A DNA stretch of 64,000 nt from Exiguobacterium mexicanum (GTDB taxonomy: Bacteria > Bacillota > Bacilli > Exiguobacteriales > Exiguobacteriaceae), in assembly GCF_005960665.1 (NCBI RefSeq), contig NZ_CP040676.1, positions 258,501-322,500 on the forward strand. Reading direction: 5' to 3'. Positions 63,516-64,000 of this stretch are shown piece by piece. Below the pieces are notes generated by a model that was not told the DNA's origin, searched no databases, and saw nothing but the letters and a program-made list of their open reading frames with translations. How positions within the stretch are numbered: the first letter of the stretch is position 1; every line of letters starts with the position of its first letter. A program made the translations under genes and the position numbers.

Positions 63516-64000
63516 ATGAGTCAAACGACAGAACCGGCTAAAAATTACACGCTTCGGGAACTCGAGACGAAGACGTTGAAAGAATTATATGAAATCGCGA
63601 AAGAAGTGAACGTGCCCCAATATCGAGAGGCACGCAAGCGCGAGCTCATGTTTCGGATTTTAAAATCACAGGCTGAATCGAAAGATCTTTATTTCCTCGA
63701 AGGCATCCTTGAGATCATCCCGCCAAACCCGCAGTCCCAAAATGATGGAGGCTTCGGTTTCCTCCGACCGATCAACTACTCTCAATCGTCTGAAGACATC
63801 TACATCGCCGCCTCGCAAATCCGGCGCTTTAATCTTCGCAACGGGGACCTCGTGACGGGGAAAGTCCGGAAACCGAAAGAGAATGAACGGTTCCAAGGGC
63901 TGCTCAGTGTCGAAGCGGTCAACGGTGAGACGACCGACTCGACTCGGAATCGGGATTACTTCCCGGCGCTCACGCCGATTTACCCGGAACAGCAGATGGT
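63516..64000 (+). CDS. rho: Transcription termination factor Rho, 5' part only
   Basis: The first 161 residues are in the window and the frame is open at the edge. Visible: the Rho N-terminal helical domain (about 10-50, NYTLRELETKTLKELYEIAK) and the start of the RNA-binding cold-shock-like domain (GILEIIPPNPQS, GFGFLRP, DIYIAASQIRRFNLRNGDLV). The ATPase part is outside. It follows glpX at a distance, in the conserved Bacillales order. AGGTGA lies 5 bases before the ATG. Confidence 0.95.
   Translation, partial: MSQTTEPAKNYTLRELETKTLKELYEIAKEVNVPQYREARKRELMFRILKSQAESKDLYFLEGILEIIPPNPQSQNDGGFGFLRPINYSQSSEDIYIAASQIRRFNLRNGDLVTGKVRKPKENERFQGLLSVEAVNGETTDSTRNRDYFPALTPIYPEQQM

Overview
The window looks like part of a chromosome from a non-sporulating, Exiguobacterium-like member of the Bacillales. 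This is inferred from Bacillus-type gene content and order, moderately high GC coding sequence, strong AGGAGG-type ribosome binding sites and U-tailed intrinsic terminators. The right part keeps the Bacillus backbone fadF - rpoE - pyrG - spo0F - fbaA - tal - murA - glpX - rho, with extra genes inserted between backbone members. The left edge cuts an alpha-amylase and the right edge cuts rho.

Layout. 1-5 kb: amylase 3' end, lipA-lipM (lipoate synthesis) and a secreted NagZ-type hexosaminidase behind a structured leader. 5.1-6.6 kb: an AT-rich single-gene island encoding a PD-(D/E)XK nuclease fused to an SF1 (Schlafen-group-3/DUF2075-like) helicase, the best candidate for an undescribed defence gene here. 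6.9-13.3 kb: degV, lipL, a YwfO-type HD hydrolase, a Na/Pi transporter, an AT-rich orphan, a tautomerase and a zinc peptidase. 13.4-18.3 kb: murR - GNAT - murQ - murP - mupG, uptake and breakdown of cell-wall amino sugars. 18.3-27 kb: YwhD, a dicarboxylate/glutamate symporter, a VTT protein, cardiolipin synthase, a small lipoprotein, an EAL protein, speE-speB and an SbtA-like bicarbonate permease with a structured leader. 27-34.5 kb: a nucleotide-sugar modification operon (CapD/EpsC dehydratase, epimerase, DegT aminotransferase, deacetylase, formyltransferase-like protein) with two proteins made only of homing-endonuclease-associated repeats, one upstream on the opposite strand and one inside the operon.

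34.5-45 kb: MerR/TipAS regulator, alpha-glucosidase, YwiB, fadF with a FadR-type operator, a HemAT-like oxygen sensor and a broken transporter gene (35-bp tandem duplication plus a UGA). 45-64 kb: rpoE, pyrG with its G-tract attenuator, membrane and acetyltransferase genes, an AraC-type regulator, a predicted three-way-junction RNA, an old-yellow-enzyme homologue, glpD with an antitermination-type leader, spo0F, fbaA, tal, a MurA homologue lacking the catalytic Cys, glpX, a frameshifted ABC ATPase with its permease, YetF/DUF421, an NlpC/P60 endopeptidase and the start of rho.

Main themes are cell-wall recycling (nagZ, mur/mup genes, NlpC/P60), lipoylation through LipM, LipL and LipA, central carbon metabolism (fbaA, tal, glpX, glpD), polyamine synthesis (agmatine route) and RNA-based control of several operons. 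No rRNA, intact tRNA, CRISPR array, insertion sequence or prophage module was recognised.
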